Assembly: GCF_000484535.1 (NCBI RefSeq)
Contig: NC_022600.1
Span: forward strand, 1,364,001-1,428,000
Origin: Gloeobacter kilaueensis JS1
GTDB taxonomy: Bacteria; Cyanobacteriota; Cyanobacteriia; Gloeobacterales; Gloeobacteraceae
Direction: 5' to 3'
DNA length: 64,000 nt
In this document: in pieces, positions 43,839-52,447 of the stretch
How the letters are laid out: every line of letters starts with the position of its first letter
Position numbering within the stretch: position 1 is the first letter of the stretch
Made by a program: the position numbers and the translations under genes
Notes under the pieces: model-generated
Told to the model about the DNA's origin: nothing
What the model saw: the letters and a program-made list of their open reading frames with translations, nothing else
Databases searched by the model: none

Positions 43839-44612
43839 CTATGCCCAGACCGAAAAAGCATGAGGGGTAACTGTCGCCTGAAATGACTTCAAGATTTCAT
43901 CGTGAAGCGTATCTAGTCTTGAAGCCAGCGTGTCCAGGTTAAACTTCTCGCGGTTTTGATAGAACATGTCTGTGTCGATGATGGCATGACGACCGTTGAA
44001 CCGTGTAAACTTTGGCTCTATTTTCGGTTCTACGGACATCAACTCAAGCGGCAAACCTATATTGCCATCTTGGACGATCACCCGAGACACCAATTGACCA
44101 GCCAAGGTCATCGCTACGCTTTCGCTAAATGAATACAGCATCTTGCCAGCCAGTTTTCCTGATAGACCGAGTACTTCCGTTACCAAATAATCAGCGACTG
44201 TCTCGTTGTCTCGCGGCAACACTGCATCCAGATAGCGTAATCCAGCTCGCTCAGTAAAGTCCAGTTTTAGCACTGAATGAATTGTGGCTAGACCTTCCAG
44301 TAATGTTCTGGAGAACACTTGAAAAGTGTCGTAAGCAGTTGTTTGAAATGATAGGGCATTACTCTCCAGAACAAATACGGATTTGCCTTCTATGTCACCA
44401 AACAGATAGCGCGACTGGGGTGGAAGATTCGGACTGGCTACCTGTTCACCACCCATGTTCAACTGCACGAGTGCCTGCTGGATTTGCCTTTTGAAGTCTG
44501 GAAAGTGCGCACGCCGCATCGTGTCCTGGATAAGAGGAATATAATTTTCAAGATTCAGAACTGCATTAAATTGAATCTGCGCCACGGTGAAGTAGACAGG
44601 CGCGTTACTCAT
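43839..44612 (-). CDS. TIGR04255-like sporadically distributed protein, first gene of the low-GC module
   Basis: About 257 residues from ATG 44612 (ATG 44624 is four codons upstream). The order of features fits the TIGR04255 group: an N-terminal strand PVYFTVAQIQFNAVLNLENY, a middle FGDIEGKSVFVLESNALSFQ, TAYDTFQVFSRTLLEGLATI, and then FTERAGLRYLDAVLP. These proteins appear patchily across bacteria and have no agreed function. It is the first gene of a compact three-gene unit and shares the module's lower GC. Confidence 0.72.
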   Translation of the reverse strand: MSNAPVYFTVAQIQFNAVLNLENYIPLIQDTMRRAHFPDFKRQIQQALVQLNMGGEQVASPNLPPQSRYLFGDIEGKSVFVLESNALSFQTTAYDTFQVFSRTLLEGLATIHSVLKLDFTERAGLRYLDAVLPRDNETVADYLVTEVLGLSGKLAGKMLYSFSESVAMTLAGQLVSRVIVQDGNIGLPLELMSVEPKIEPKFTRFNGRHAIIDTDMFYQNREKFNLDTLASRLDTLHDEILKSFQATVTPHAFSVWA

Positions 44613-44678
44613 CTTGCTGCCCATTGCAGAGACACCTGCAAAAGTTTACACCCAGGTTGACATCTTAGCTTTTTAGAA

Positions 44679-44696
44679 TTCCCCTTTCAAGGGGAA
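44679..44696 (-). terminator. Possible terminator hairpin downstream of the photolyase gene
   Basis: TTCCCCTT (44679-44686) and AAGGGGAA (44689-44696) form a perfect 8-bp stem with a two-base gap. It is located between the photolyase stop and the start of the TIGR04255-like gene. The tail on the minus strand is TTCTAAAAAG, not a good U-run, so termination is uncertain. Confidence 0.4.
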
Positions 44697-44730
44697 GAGG
44701 CCGGAGCGTGCGTCGTCCATGAGGATTTTC

Positions 44731-46212
44731 CTACGTTGGTAAGGTTGAAGGATCTGCGGTGAAAGCCATTCGCATCCGCTCGATGTTGCGGGTTCTGGCT
44801 TCGGTGTGATCGACGATGGGTTCGGGGTAGTCGCGACCGACGATGCAACCGGCCTCGCGCTGGACAGATAGAGGCGCTTTCCAGGGTTCGTAGATAAAGG
44901 CGTCCGGATAGCGCTCAAGAGCGGGCAGATAGTGGCGGACGAAGCGGCCCGCAGGATCGTACTTTTTGGCGAAGCTGATGGGGCTATAGACGCGGTGGTA
45001 GGCGTGAAAAAAAGCGCTCGCCGACAGCCACATCCAGTTGCTCGCGTTGAGGCTCCAGTCTTGATCGACGAGCAACCGCTCGAAGACAGCCTGGCCCGCT
45101 TCCCAGCTTAGCCAGAGATCGCCACGGGTAAGAAAGCAGGCGACGGCGTGGCGGCTCAAATGGTGCAGCCAGCCCTCGCGCTCAAGTTGGTGCATGGCGG
45201 CGTCGATCCACGGATAGCCGGTGCGCCCCTCGCTCCAGGCGGCCAGATAGGCAGGGTTGTCATCCCAGGCAATCTGGCGGCAGATCGGGTTACCTGCCAT
45301 CCGGTCGTAGTTGGGGGTGGCGTAGCCTAAGACATAAAAAAATTCCCGCCAGAGAATCTGGGCAAGCAGCGAGACCGGCGGCTCAGTGTGGGAGCGGGCC
45401 TGGCGATAGATGGCCTGGACTTCGTAGTAGAAGGTGCGGGCTGAGAGGCAACCGAACTTGAGATGGGCTCCTAGAACAGTCGTGGCGGGCGGATCGAAGG
45501 CAGTCGGGTCCGTATCGGGTTTGGCGAAGTGCGCTACCCGCGCCCGATCGGCCAGATAGTCGCCCAGACGCTCTAATCCTGCTGTTTCACCCCCCGGATA
45601 GCGATGGTTCACGGCCTCCAGGTCGGTATAGCCCAGTTCCGTGAGGGTCGGAATGGCGTAGTCCGGGCTTTCGCAGATTTCCGCGATCGGTGGGGGCAGG
45701 TGGGCCGGAGTCGGTTGGGGCTGGGCCGGTGTACCCAGGCGGCTGATGACGCGCAAGAAGGCGCTGTAGGTCAAAGGAGCCCGGCCCCCGCCGGCTTTGA
45801 GCACCGCGTCCGGATCGAAAAGGGTGTGTCCGGTGGGGCTCACCACCTCGATGCCGCACTTTTGGGCGAGGGAGCGCAGGCGCTCGTCCCGATTGCGGGC
45901 GTAGGGTTCGGTGTCGCGCTCGAAGCACAACCGGCCCACCTGCCAGGTGCTGAAGGCGTGGGCGAGGACTTCCTCGGGCTGGCCCCTGAGCACAAGGAGG
46001 CGCGATCCGAGGGTGCGCAACCGGCGATCGAGGTCTACGAGGCTTTCGAGCAAAAAGGCCATCCGGTTGATGCCGACTCGATCCGGATCGATGAAGTGCG
46101 GGTCGAGAACGAAGACGGGCATCAATCGCGTCGCTTTTTGAATCGCCATCTGCAGCGCCGGATTGTCGTGCAGGCGCAATCCCTTGCGAAACCAGAGGAG
46201 GGTGTGGGTCAT
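44731..46212 (-). CDS. Cryptochrome/(6-4) photolyase, animal-like type
   Basis: A 493-residue FAD photolyase-family protein. The N-terminal photolyase domain starts LLWFRKGLRLHDNPAL. The FAD domain includes LLAQILWREFFYVLGYATPN, GYPWIDAAMHQLEREGWLHH followed by LSRHAVACFLTRGDLWLSWE, and DWSLNASNWMWLSASAFF. The two histidines used by (6-4) photolyases correspond to His351 and His355. The strong similarity is to animal (6-4) photolyases and cryptochromes rather than to class I CPD enzymes. It would repair UV (6-4) photoproducts in light or act as a blue-light receptor; which of the two cannot be told. Confidence 0.88.
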   Translation of the reverse strand: MTHTLLWFRKGLRLHDNPALQMAIQKATRLMPVFVLDPHFIDPDRVGINRMAFLLESLVDLDRRLRTLGSRLLVLRGQPEEVLAHAFSTWQVGRLCFERDTEPYARNRDERLRSLAQKCGIEVVSPTGHTLFDPDAVLKAGGGRAPLTYSAFLRVISRLGTPAQPQPTPAHLPPPIAEICESPDYAIPTLTELGYTDLEAVNHRYPGGETAGLERLGDYLADRARVAHFAKPDTDPTAFDPPATTVLGAHLKFGCLSARTFYYEVQAIYRQARSHTEPPVSLLAQILWREFFYVLGYATPNYDRMAGNPICRQIAWDDNPAYLAAWSEGRTGYPWIDAAMHQLEREGWLHHLSRHAVACFLTRGDLWLSWEAGQAVFERLLVDQDWSLNASNWMWLSASAFFHAYHRVYSPISFAKKYDPAGRFVRHYLPALERYPDAFIYEPWKAPLSVQREAGCIVGRDYPEPIVDHTEARTRNIERMRMAFTADPSTLPT

Positions 46213-46272
46213 CGCCCTATTTTCTCAGGCTGTCCGACAGATTAGATAGCGCTGTGAGGAAGAGTTTGGACG

Positions 46273-47157
46273 CTAAGCGCTCTGGGGGGCAAGCCAGAGG
46301 GCGAGGTTGCGCACGTAGGTGTGGGTGTCGGCCAGGGCGCGCGGTTCGCTCTGCATCGTAGTGCCCGGAGGCTCGTTGACAAAGCTCGGGCAACCGGAGC
46401 GGGTGTCCCAGTTGTAGTCGGCGAAGTGGTGAAAGGTCGATTCACAGACGGCCCGACCGGTGGCTTCGGTGCGCTCGAAGGCGATGGCCAGATTGAAGCA
46501 GCGGCCAGTCACCTGGCTGGTACCGCAGGCGATGGCCTGGGCATTGGCTGCCCCTGCCGGCACTTCGACCGCTCCCTCGTGGGGATGGGCCGGAAAGTAT
46601 TCGATGTGGCCCGAGGGAGCCTCGGAGTTGGCCAGCAGCGGGTGCAGGGGTTGTTGAACCTTGATTTTTTGATAGTCGCCGTTGCGCCCGGAGTGGTAGT
46701 TGGGCCAGAGAATCGTGGTCGTATACGGATCGTCGATGCAGCGGCGTGCGGGATCGGACTCGGGGTTTTTGGTGTGGAAGTGATGGGCAGCGCCGACACT
46801 TCCCAGGTTGCACAGCGAACAGCCCAGGTCCATGTGGTCGCGGGCAAGGAGGAGCCCGCCACCTTCGGCATAGAAGGCGTTGATGCCCGCACAATCTGCG
46901 GCGCTCAGGCCATCGCCCACATCGACGGCAAAGAGCCACAATTCATCGAAGTGGGCGCGATCGAGGCTGCTCAGCACCGGGTCGCTGCCCTCTATGTCCG
47001 CCTCGCGGTTGCGGGCGGTGACCGCAAAAAGTGGCTCGCCCTCCTCACCTGGGATCGAAGCGAGATAATCGCTCAAAAGCTGAAAGCGACGAATGTCCCA
47101 ATCGTCGTCGGTCTTAAAAATCGTTGTCTGCAGGAGGATCCGAATCGGTGCTTTCAT
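46273..47157 (-). CDS. Hypothetical protein, possibly ThuA/glutamine-amidotransferase-like fold
   Basis: About 294 residues from ATG 47157 (an ATG at 47172 is also possible; the frame is open to 47256). It begins with a beta strand (IRILLQTTIFKTDDDWDIRR). It contains HFDELWLFAVDVGDGLSAAD and INAFYAEGGGLLLARDHMDL, a pattern like the Rossmann-type core of ThuA-like proteins (strand, helix, GGG turn). Histidines and cysteines cluster after that (CSLCNLGSVGAAHHFH). The C-terminus has FHHFADYNWDTRSGCPSFV. I am not certain of the family. No sugar-utilisation genes are adjacent. Confidence 0.55.
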   Translation of the reverse strand: MKAPIRILLQTTIFKTDDDWDIRRFQLLSDYLASIPGEEGEPLFAVTARNREADIEGSDPVLSSLDRAHFDELWLFAVDVGDGLSAADCAGINAFYAEGGGLLLARDHMDLGCSLCNLGSVGAAHHFHTKNPESDPARRCIDDPYTTTILWPNYHSGRNGDYQKIKVQQPLHPLLANSEAPSGHIEYFPAHPHEGAVEVPAGAANAQAIACGTSQVTGRCFNLAIAFERTEATGRAVCESTFHHFADYNWDTRSGCPSFVNEPPGTTMQSEPRALADTHTYVRNLALWLAPQSA

Positions 47158-47293
47158 TGTCAGGTTCCTCATCAGTAAGGCCAACGTATCACGCCCGCCG
47201 CTCCTTGCGAACCAGCCGTCTTTCCGGGTCGGAATACGGCTATCGCTACTGCACAAGTCGGCCTATAATGCGGCGAGAACTGACCCGAGAAGC

Positions 47294-48394
47294 GTGGGCA
47301 AGCAGATTTTTGTCATTCTGGGACTCGCTGCTCTGCTGGCGAAAGCAGCCTGTGCCCAGAGTGCCGGGGGCGATGTCAACGGCGATGGCCGGGTAGACAG
47401 TCAGGATGTGCAGCGCATCGAGCAGTACCTGCGCGGCGAGCTGGTGTTGCAGGACGACCAGATCAGAGCAGCGGACGCCGACGGCGATGGCCGGGTAACG
47501 GCAAAAGACCGCGATCTGCTGCAGCGGCGCATCGAGAAACTTACCGTCAAATCCAGAAATGGTGGGGCGAGCCTGCTGGAATTAAAGAGTGCCAACAGCG
47601 GCGTCGTCCTCGACAAGGCGACGGGCAAACCGCTTGCCAACGTCGAGGTGGCCCTACCCGACGAAGGGATCAGCGTGCGCACCGACAGCCAGGGCCGATT
47701 TCGGCTGACGCGGGCTCCAGCGGGCAAGATTCTCACCGCCCGCGCCACCAACTACGTCCCCAAGTCGGTGACCCTGGCCAGGAGCAGCAGCGGCCTGCAG
47801 GAAATTTTGCTCGAACAGCTCAGCCCACAACTGATGGTGGTCGATGACCAGCTCTATCACCTGGGCAACGACGACTTCGACCCGAATTCGGCGGGAGCCC
47901 TCGAATTTCACAAGCGCAGTATCGGTGGCCGCTTTGAGAAGACCTTTGAACTCAATTCCTTTCCGCACGAGGATCTGACCCTGCGCATCGGCTCGCTGAT
48001 TGGCCTCGATACACCCGAATCGGTGGCAGCGGGCCAGTCGGGCCTCACCGACCGCGTTCTGCCCCAGGGCGGTCTGCGCGTCTTTCTCAACGGCTCCGCC
48101 GTCAGCCGCATCGTCCTCAACGGCGACAACCTCGAAGTCAGTCTGCCGCGCTGGCTGTTGCAGAAAGGAACGAATCGGCTGCTCTTGAGCGTCGATCCGA
48201 TCGATCAAAACAGTATTTCGATCGTCAAGGTCGATCCTGGCCTCTACGGTGCCCCAGCCGCCGGTGCCTACGACCTGGATGATATAGAATTTGCTCATCT
48301 GGTGGTAGTCGATCCGACCGGCTCGCTGGTGGGTGGCAGACAACAGCGCGAGACTGGAATCGGAAAAAACTCGATATTTCCGGAGCCGCGCTAA
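47294..48394 (+). CDS. Secreted dockerin-like protein, copy 1 of 3
   Basis: About 366 residues from GTG 47294; the frame is open from 47093, but this start gives a signal peptide (IFVILGLAALLAKAACAQ). Next comes a dockerin-like pair of calcium loops (GDVNGDGRVDSQDVQRIEQY and DADGDGRVTAKDRDLLQRRI). A carboxypeptidase-regulatory-like domain follows (LDKATGKPLANVEVALPDEG, VRTDSQGRFRLTRAPAGKIL), then a C-terminal beta-rich domain (YHLGNDDFDPNS, LRIGSLIGLDTPESVAAGQS, VLNGDNLEVSLPRWLL). No cohesin partner is seen in this window. The role is unknown. Confidence 0.8.
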   Translation: MGKQIFVILGLAALLAKAACAQSAGGDVNGDGRVDSQDVQRIEQYLRGELVLQDDQIRAADADGDGRVTAKDRDLLQRRIEKLTVKSRNGGASLLELKSANSGVVLDKATGKPLANVEVALPDEGISVRTDSQGRFRLTRAPAGKILTARATNYVPKSVTLARSSSGLQEILLEQLSPQLMVVDDQLYHLGNDDFDPNSAGALEFHKRSIGGRFEKTFELNSFPHEDLTLRIGSLIGLDTPESVAAGQSGLTDRVLPQGGLRVFLNGSAVSRIVLNGDNLEVSLPRWLLQKGTNRLLLSVDPIDQNSISIVKVDPGLYGAPAAGAYDLDDIEFAHLVVVDPTGSLVGGRQQRETGIGKNSIFPEPR

Positions 48395-48406
48395 AGGAGG
48401 CGTTCG

Positions 48407-49489
48407 GTGGGTCGCGTCGCCCTGGTGCTGTGTCTATTGCTGGGACTGGCGGTGCCTGTCCTGGCCCAGAGCGGCGATGTCAACGGCGATGGCCGCATTG
48501 ACGAGCGGGATATCCAGCTCATCGACGCCTACTTGAACGGTACACAGCTATTGCAGGATGCCCAGATCGTTGCCGCCGACGCCGACCGCGACGGCAAAAT
48601 TACGGCCACCGACCGCGATCTGCTGCAGCGGCGCATTTTGGGCCTCCAGGCTCGGTCCGGCCCCAAAAATAGCCAGGTGGATCTCACCAGCGCCGATGCG
48701 GGTGTCGTCGTCGATAAGGCGACGGGCGCGCCCCTGGCTGGGGTAGAAGTTGCTCTGCCGGACGAAGGGATCAGCGTGCGCACCGACAGCCAGGGCCGGT
48801 TCCGGCTGCCGGGTTCCACCAGCGGCAAGCAGATCCTGACGGCGAGAGCCACCAACTACGCCCCGTCTTCGGTGACAACCCAGAACCGGCGCGGCTTTCA
48901 GTTGGAACTGGAGCGGCTCAACCCCCGACTGGCCGTCCTCGACGACGACCTGCACCACCTGGGAGACGACAACTACGACCGGCGATCGAGCGGAGCGCGG
49001 GAATTTCGCCTGCCCGCCGAAGGCACCCGCTATGTCAAAAGCTTTGTCCTGGCCCGCCTGCCCCAGAGCGACCTGCAACTGCGCATCGGCTCGATCATTG
49101 GCATCGACACCGAGGATGCAATCGCCGCCGGTCAGTCCAACCTGCCTCCCAGCAGCCGTCGGCAGGCCGGTAGCGGCGGGGTGCGGGTGAGTCTCAACGG
49201 CCAGATGCTGCGCGAGCTGGTCCTCAACGGCGACAATCTCACGGTTACGCTGCCCCGTACCCTGCTGCGCCCTGGAACAAATCAGATCGCCCTGGAAGCG
49301 GCTCGCCTCGATCGGGGGGCGGTCGTCTTCAATCCCAGCCCCGATAGCCTCTTTGGCAAGCTGAGCAGCGCTGAACTGCAAGATCTGGGCCTGGGCAGCG
49401 GCGCATTGGACTACGATGACATCGAGTTCACCCATCTGGTGATCGTCGATCCGGCGGGAGGGGCGCTGCCGGAGTCGGAACCCCGCTGA
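48407..49489 (+). CDS. Secreted dockerin-like protein, copy 2 of 3
   Basis: A 360-residue paralog of the upstream gene, starting at GTG 48407 after an excellent AAAGGAGG six bases upstream; 12 bases separate it from copy 1. Signal peptide VALVLCLLLGLAVPVLAQ. The layout is the same: dockerin pair (SGDVNGDGRIDERDIQLIDA, DADRDGKITATDRDLLQRRI), regulatory-like domain (VDKATGAPLAGVEVALPDEG) and C-terminal domain (HHLGDDNYDRRSSGAREFRL, RIGSIIGIDTEDAIAAGQS). DNA identity with copies 1 and 3 is high in the dockerin and the LPDEGI regions. Confidence 0.82.
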   Translation: MGRVALVLCLLLGLAVPVLAQSGDVNGDGRIDERDIQLIDAYLNGTQLLQDAQIVAADADRDGKITATDRDLLQRRILGLQARSGPKNSQVDLTSADAGVVVDKATGAPLAGVEVALPDEGISVRTDSQGRFRLPGSTSGKQILTARATNYAPSSVTTQNRRGFQLELERLNPRLAVLDDDLHHLGDDNYDRRSSGAREFRLPAEGTRYVKSFVLARLPQSDLQLRIGSIIGIDTEDAIAAGQSNLPPSSRRQAGSGGVRVSLNGQMLRELVLNGDNLTVTLPRTLLRPGTNQIALEAARLDRGAVVFNPSPDSLFGKLSSAELQDLGLGSGALDYDDIEFTHLVIVDPAGGALPESEPR

Positions 49490-49524
49490 GCGCTCCGAGC
49501 GTCTTTATTGGTAAGTAAACAAGG

Positions 49525-50664
49525 ATGGATTCCCCCATGCTCCGCGTCGCCTCGCTGGTTGGTCTGACTGTTGTGGTAACGCTTGCCGTCCCCGCCTGGG
49601 CTGAAAGTGGAGATATCAACGGCGATGGCCGGGTGGATAAGCGAGACATCGAACTGATCGACGGTTATCTGAGCGGCACACAGCTATTGCAGGACGACCA
49701 GATCGCTGCTGCCGACGCCGATCGCGACGGCAAGATCACCCAGAACGACCGCGACCTGCTGCAGCGGCGCATCTCGGGCCTGGCCGTCCGTCCTGCCACA
49801 GCCGATCCCCCCCGAGGGCGATCGGCGGCGCGGACAAAAACCGCCGCTGTCCCTGGCCGGGCCGCCATCGACCTCACCAGCGCCGATACGGGTGTCGTCG
49901 TCGATAAGGCGACGGGCGAACCCCTGGCTGGGGTAGAAGTCGCTCTGCCGGACGAGGGAATCACCGTGCGCACCGACAGTCAGGGCCGATTTCAACTGCC
50001 CCGCTCCAGTGCCGGCAAGATCCTGACGGCGAGGGCCACCGACTACGCCCCGGCTGCCGTCGCCGGGGGCAGTTCAGGAGGCTACCAGTTGCAGCTTGAG
50101 CGCCTGTCGCCCCGGCTCACGGTGCTCGACGACAACCTGATCCACCTGGGAGACAACAGCTTCGGTCCCGGCTCGGCCAACTACGCCGAATTTCGCCTGC
50201 CCGCTCGGGGCCGCAGCTACGTGCGCACGTTCAACCTGGCGCGGGTGCCCCAGCGCGACATGATCCTGCGCATCGGCTCGGTGATTGGCCTCGATACGCC
50301 CGAATCGGTGGCCGCAGGCCAATCGCAGTTGCCCCTCTACGGCGCACCGAGCGAAGGGCTACGCATCTCCCTCAACGGTCAGACGATCAAGCAGGTGCTG
50401 CTCAACGGCGACAACATCGCCGTCCTCGTTCCCCGCTGGCTGTTACAGGCCGGAAGCAACGAGTTGCGCCTCGAAACCCACGCCATTGGCGGCAGCGGTT
50501 CGCGGACAATCATCAGCAGCCGCCGGGGAATCGGGCTGGGCGGCTTGCTGGGCGGTCTTTTTGGCCTGGGGGGCGACATGGGCTATCCGATGGACAACAC
50601 CCCCGACTACGACGATCTCGAATTTGCTCACCTCGTGCTCGAAGACCCGAGCGGCGGCAACTGA
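49525..50664 (+). CDS. Secreted dockerin-like protein, copy 3 of 3
   Basis: A 379-residue third paralog. Signal peptide ASLVGLTVVVTLAVPAWAES. Dockerin pair (GDINGDGRVDKRDIELIDGY, DADRDGKITQNDRDLLQRRI), then an insertion rich in Pro/Arg/Ala absent from the other copies (ATADPPRGRSAARTKTAAVP), the regulatory-like domain, and the C-terminal domain (IHLGDNSFGPGSANYAEFRL, RIGSVIGLDTPESVAAGQS). A glycine-rich loop near the end (GLGGLLGGLFGLGGDMG) is also unique. Its 3' end overlaps the convergent dapF by 37 bases. Confidence 0.82.
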   Translation: MDSPMLRVASLVGLTVVVTLAVPAWAESGDINGDGRVDKRDIELIDGYLSGTQLLQDDQIAAADADRDGKITQNDRDLLQRRISGLAVRPATADPPRGRSAARTKTAAVPGRAAIDLTSADTGVVVDKATGEPLAGVEVALPDEGITVRTDSQGRFQLPRSSAGKILTARATDYAPAAVAGGSSGGYQLQLERLSPRLTVLDDNLIHLGDNSFGPGSANYAEFRLPARGRSYVRTFNLARVPQRDMILRIGSVIGLDTPESVAAGQSQLPLYGAPSEGLRISLNGQTIKQVLLNGDNIAVLVPRWLLQAGSNELRLETHAIGGSGSRTIISSRRGIGLGGLLGGLFGLGGDMGYPMDNTPDYDDLEFAHLVLEDPSGGN

Positions 50665-51497
50665 AGCGTACCCTCGAAGACGGTGCGGGCCGGGCCGGTC
50701 ATGAGCAGGTGATTGCTCTCGCTATCCCAGCGGATCTGCAGCGGGCCGCCGGGCAACTCGACCGTCGCCTCCTCCTGGGCCAGGTGGTTGAGCACTGCCG
50801 CCACCAGAACCGCACAGGCTCCGGTGCCGCAGGCGAGGGTTGCCCCCGCTCCGCGCTCCCAGACTTTGACCTGCAGGTGGGTGGGGCTGAGAACCCGGAC
50901 GAAGTGGGTGTTGATTCGCTCCGGAAAGTGGCGCTCGTGCTCGAAGAGGGGCCCGATCCGCTCCAGGTCGATCGCCTCCAGATCCGGCACAAAGATAACG
51001 GCGTGGGGGTTGCCCATGCTGACGCAGGTAACGGACCAGTCGCTTCCGGCCACATTGAGCGGAGCCGCAATCACCTTTTGATCGGCGGGGGCGAGGGTGG
51101 TCGGGATTTCACCAGCGAGCAGGGCAGGAGCTCCCATGTCTACCCGCACCTGGCCATCCGGCAGCAGATCGATGTCGAGCACTCCGGCTCCGGTTTGCAC
51201 CCGGTAGCGATCCGCCGTGGGCTCGATGCCCAGGGTGCGGGCGTAGTGGGCGAGGCAGCGGATGCCGTTGCCGCACATCTGGGCCTCGGAGCCATCGCTG
51301 TTGAAGATACGCATCTGAAAATCGGCGTCACGGGCCTCTAACAAGAAGATGACGCCGTCCGCCCCGACGCCTCTGTGGCGATCACAGACAGCCACCGCCT
51401 GAGCCGCTGAGAGCACTGGCTCGGGTGTGTGGCGATTGTCGATGAGCACGAAGTCGTTTCCGAGTCCCTCGTACTTGGCAAAGGCGAGTGTAGACAT
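50628..51497 (-). CDS. dapF: Diaminopimelate epimerase
   Basis: Converts LL- to meso-diaminopimelate for lysine and peptidoglycan synthesis. The protein has about 289 residues from ATG 51497 (the frame is open to 51530). The start FAKYEGLGNDFVLIDNR is typical. The two catalytic cysteines are in EAQMCGNGIRCLAHYAR and LACGTGACAVLVAAVLNHLA. ISMGNPHAVIF-type (here SMGNPHAVIFV) and NTHFVRV segments also fit. It is convergent with the third dockerin-like gene. Confidence 0.96.
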   Translation of the reverse strand: MSTLAFAKYEGLGNDFVLIDNRHTPEPVLSAAQAVAVCDRHRGVGADGVIFLLEARDADFQMRIFNSDGSEAQMCGNGIRCLAHYARTLGIEPTADRYRVQTGAGVLDIDLLPDGQVRVDMGAPALLAGEIPTTLAPADQKVIAAPLNVAGSDWSVTCVSMGNPHAVIFVPDLEAIDLERIGPLFEHERHFPERINTHFVRVLSPTHLQVKVWERGAGATLACGTGACAVLVAAVLNHLAQEEATVELPGGPLQIRWDSESNHLLMTGPARTVFEGTLQLPPLGSSSTR

Positions 51498-51684
51498 GGG
51501 TGCCCAGGTGATGACTGCACTCCTCATCATCGGCGATCCGCTGCACCGCCGCTACAGAGCCGGCCTTGCTCGAAGAAGCGGGGGTGCCAGTCCCTGAACT
51601 GTCAAACCGGCGTGAAAGGTTGATTTCTCGTGGCTTGAAACGTCTTTCCCTCGTTGAAACACCCGCTAGTGACAGATTAGGGTA

Positions 51685-51976
51685 GTGGTTCATTTGGGTG
51701 AAGGGCTGCCATTTTTCAGCCGCTGTGACTGCGATAATACTTCTATCCGTTCTGCAGGTAGTACTATGACCCGCCGCATCAAAGAGCCTTTGTGCCCTCT
51801 CACCGATGAGGAACAGGCTTACCTCGAAAAAATCGCTCGTCCCGTGACTTGACGCATAAATTCGCTGCTACTGAAAGCATAAATCCGCCGCGTCAAACTG
51901 GAAGCATAAAGCTGCCGAAACGGCAATTTTATGCCTCCAATCGTAAAAATGGTAGCCCTTCACCCAAATGAACCAC
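51685..51976 (+). mobile_element. IS630-type MITE (292 bp) with TA flanks
   Basis: A 27-bp terminal inverted repeat (left 51685-51711, GTGGTTCATTTGGGTGAAGG..., right 51950-51976) matches with a single mismatch and is flanked on both sides by TA, the target of IS630/Tc1-mariner elements. Inside is the start of an IS630-like transposase (ATG 51766, MTRRIKEPLCPLTDEEQAYL then EKIARP), interrupted after 26 codons by repeat copy A. The same right-end sequence closes the broken transposase copy at 53773-53799. It is non-autonomous but could be moved by a related transposase. Confidence 0.85.
51846..51941 (+). repeat. ~96-bp repeat with hairpin, copy A
   Basis: This is the direct copy of 52448-52543. 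It contains GCATAAA at 51854, 51877 and 51904 in direct orientation and an inverted TTTATGC at 51928. Its last 45 bases form a hairpin with an inner stem TGCCG-AAA-CGGCA. It interrupts the transposase start within the MITE. The right arm has two changes compared with copy B. The iterated motif resembles end structures of larger transposons, but the identity is unknown. Confidence 0.75.
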
Positions 51977-52042
51977 TAGAAATCGTACTTGCTTATGAGC
52001 GAAAAACTGGATACTATAAAATTATAGAGTTGTATTAAAATA

Positions 52043-52411
52043 GTGTTTATACCTGACGCAGACAAGATATTCAAGTTTCCTTGGCTAATGAAATCATTAA
52101 TTCTGTCTATCGAGCGTAGAAGTGAAGCAATAAATTGCGCTGAGGTCGATCCTGATTCTCTAATTGAAAAGATGCTTCTTAGAAAGCAGCCGCACAAGAG
52201 GAATCACAACAAGGTGGTTGAAGACTTTGCCTTAAAGTACGGATTGCTGGAGCACCAAGCTGAATCATTTTTGAATATTGATCAATGGAATCCTGCTCTT
52301 CGCCGTAGGTATCAAGGTGCGACAACGCTAAATGATAGAATAGTTGTTCTTAGAGAGCGATTAGTAGGTTTTTTACCGGAGTGTCAAGACGAATTAAATG
52401 AATGGAGATGA
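52043..52411 (+). CDS. Orphan AT-rich gene, 122 aa
   Basis: A 122-residue protein from GTG 52043 (or ATG 52088) of low GC, lying between the MITE and repeat copy B. It is mostly helical and charged (LMKSLILSIERRSEAINCAE, KVVEDFALKYGLLEHQAESF, LRERLVGFLPECQDELNEWR). I recognise no domain. Base composition and position show it came with the mobile elements. It could be cargo of a transposon whose ends are the two repeats, or plasmid-derived. Confidence 0.5.
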   Translation: MFIPDADKIFKFPWLMKSLILSIERRSEAINCAEVDPDSLIEKMLLRKQPHKRNHNKVVEDFALKYGLLEHQAESFLNIDQWNPALRRRYQGATTLNDRIVVLRERLVGFLPECQDELNEWR

Positions 52412-52447
52412 ATTGCGGCGAAGGTGGTGTTTGATGAAGCGACCTGC

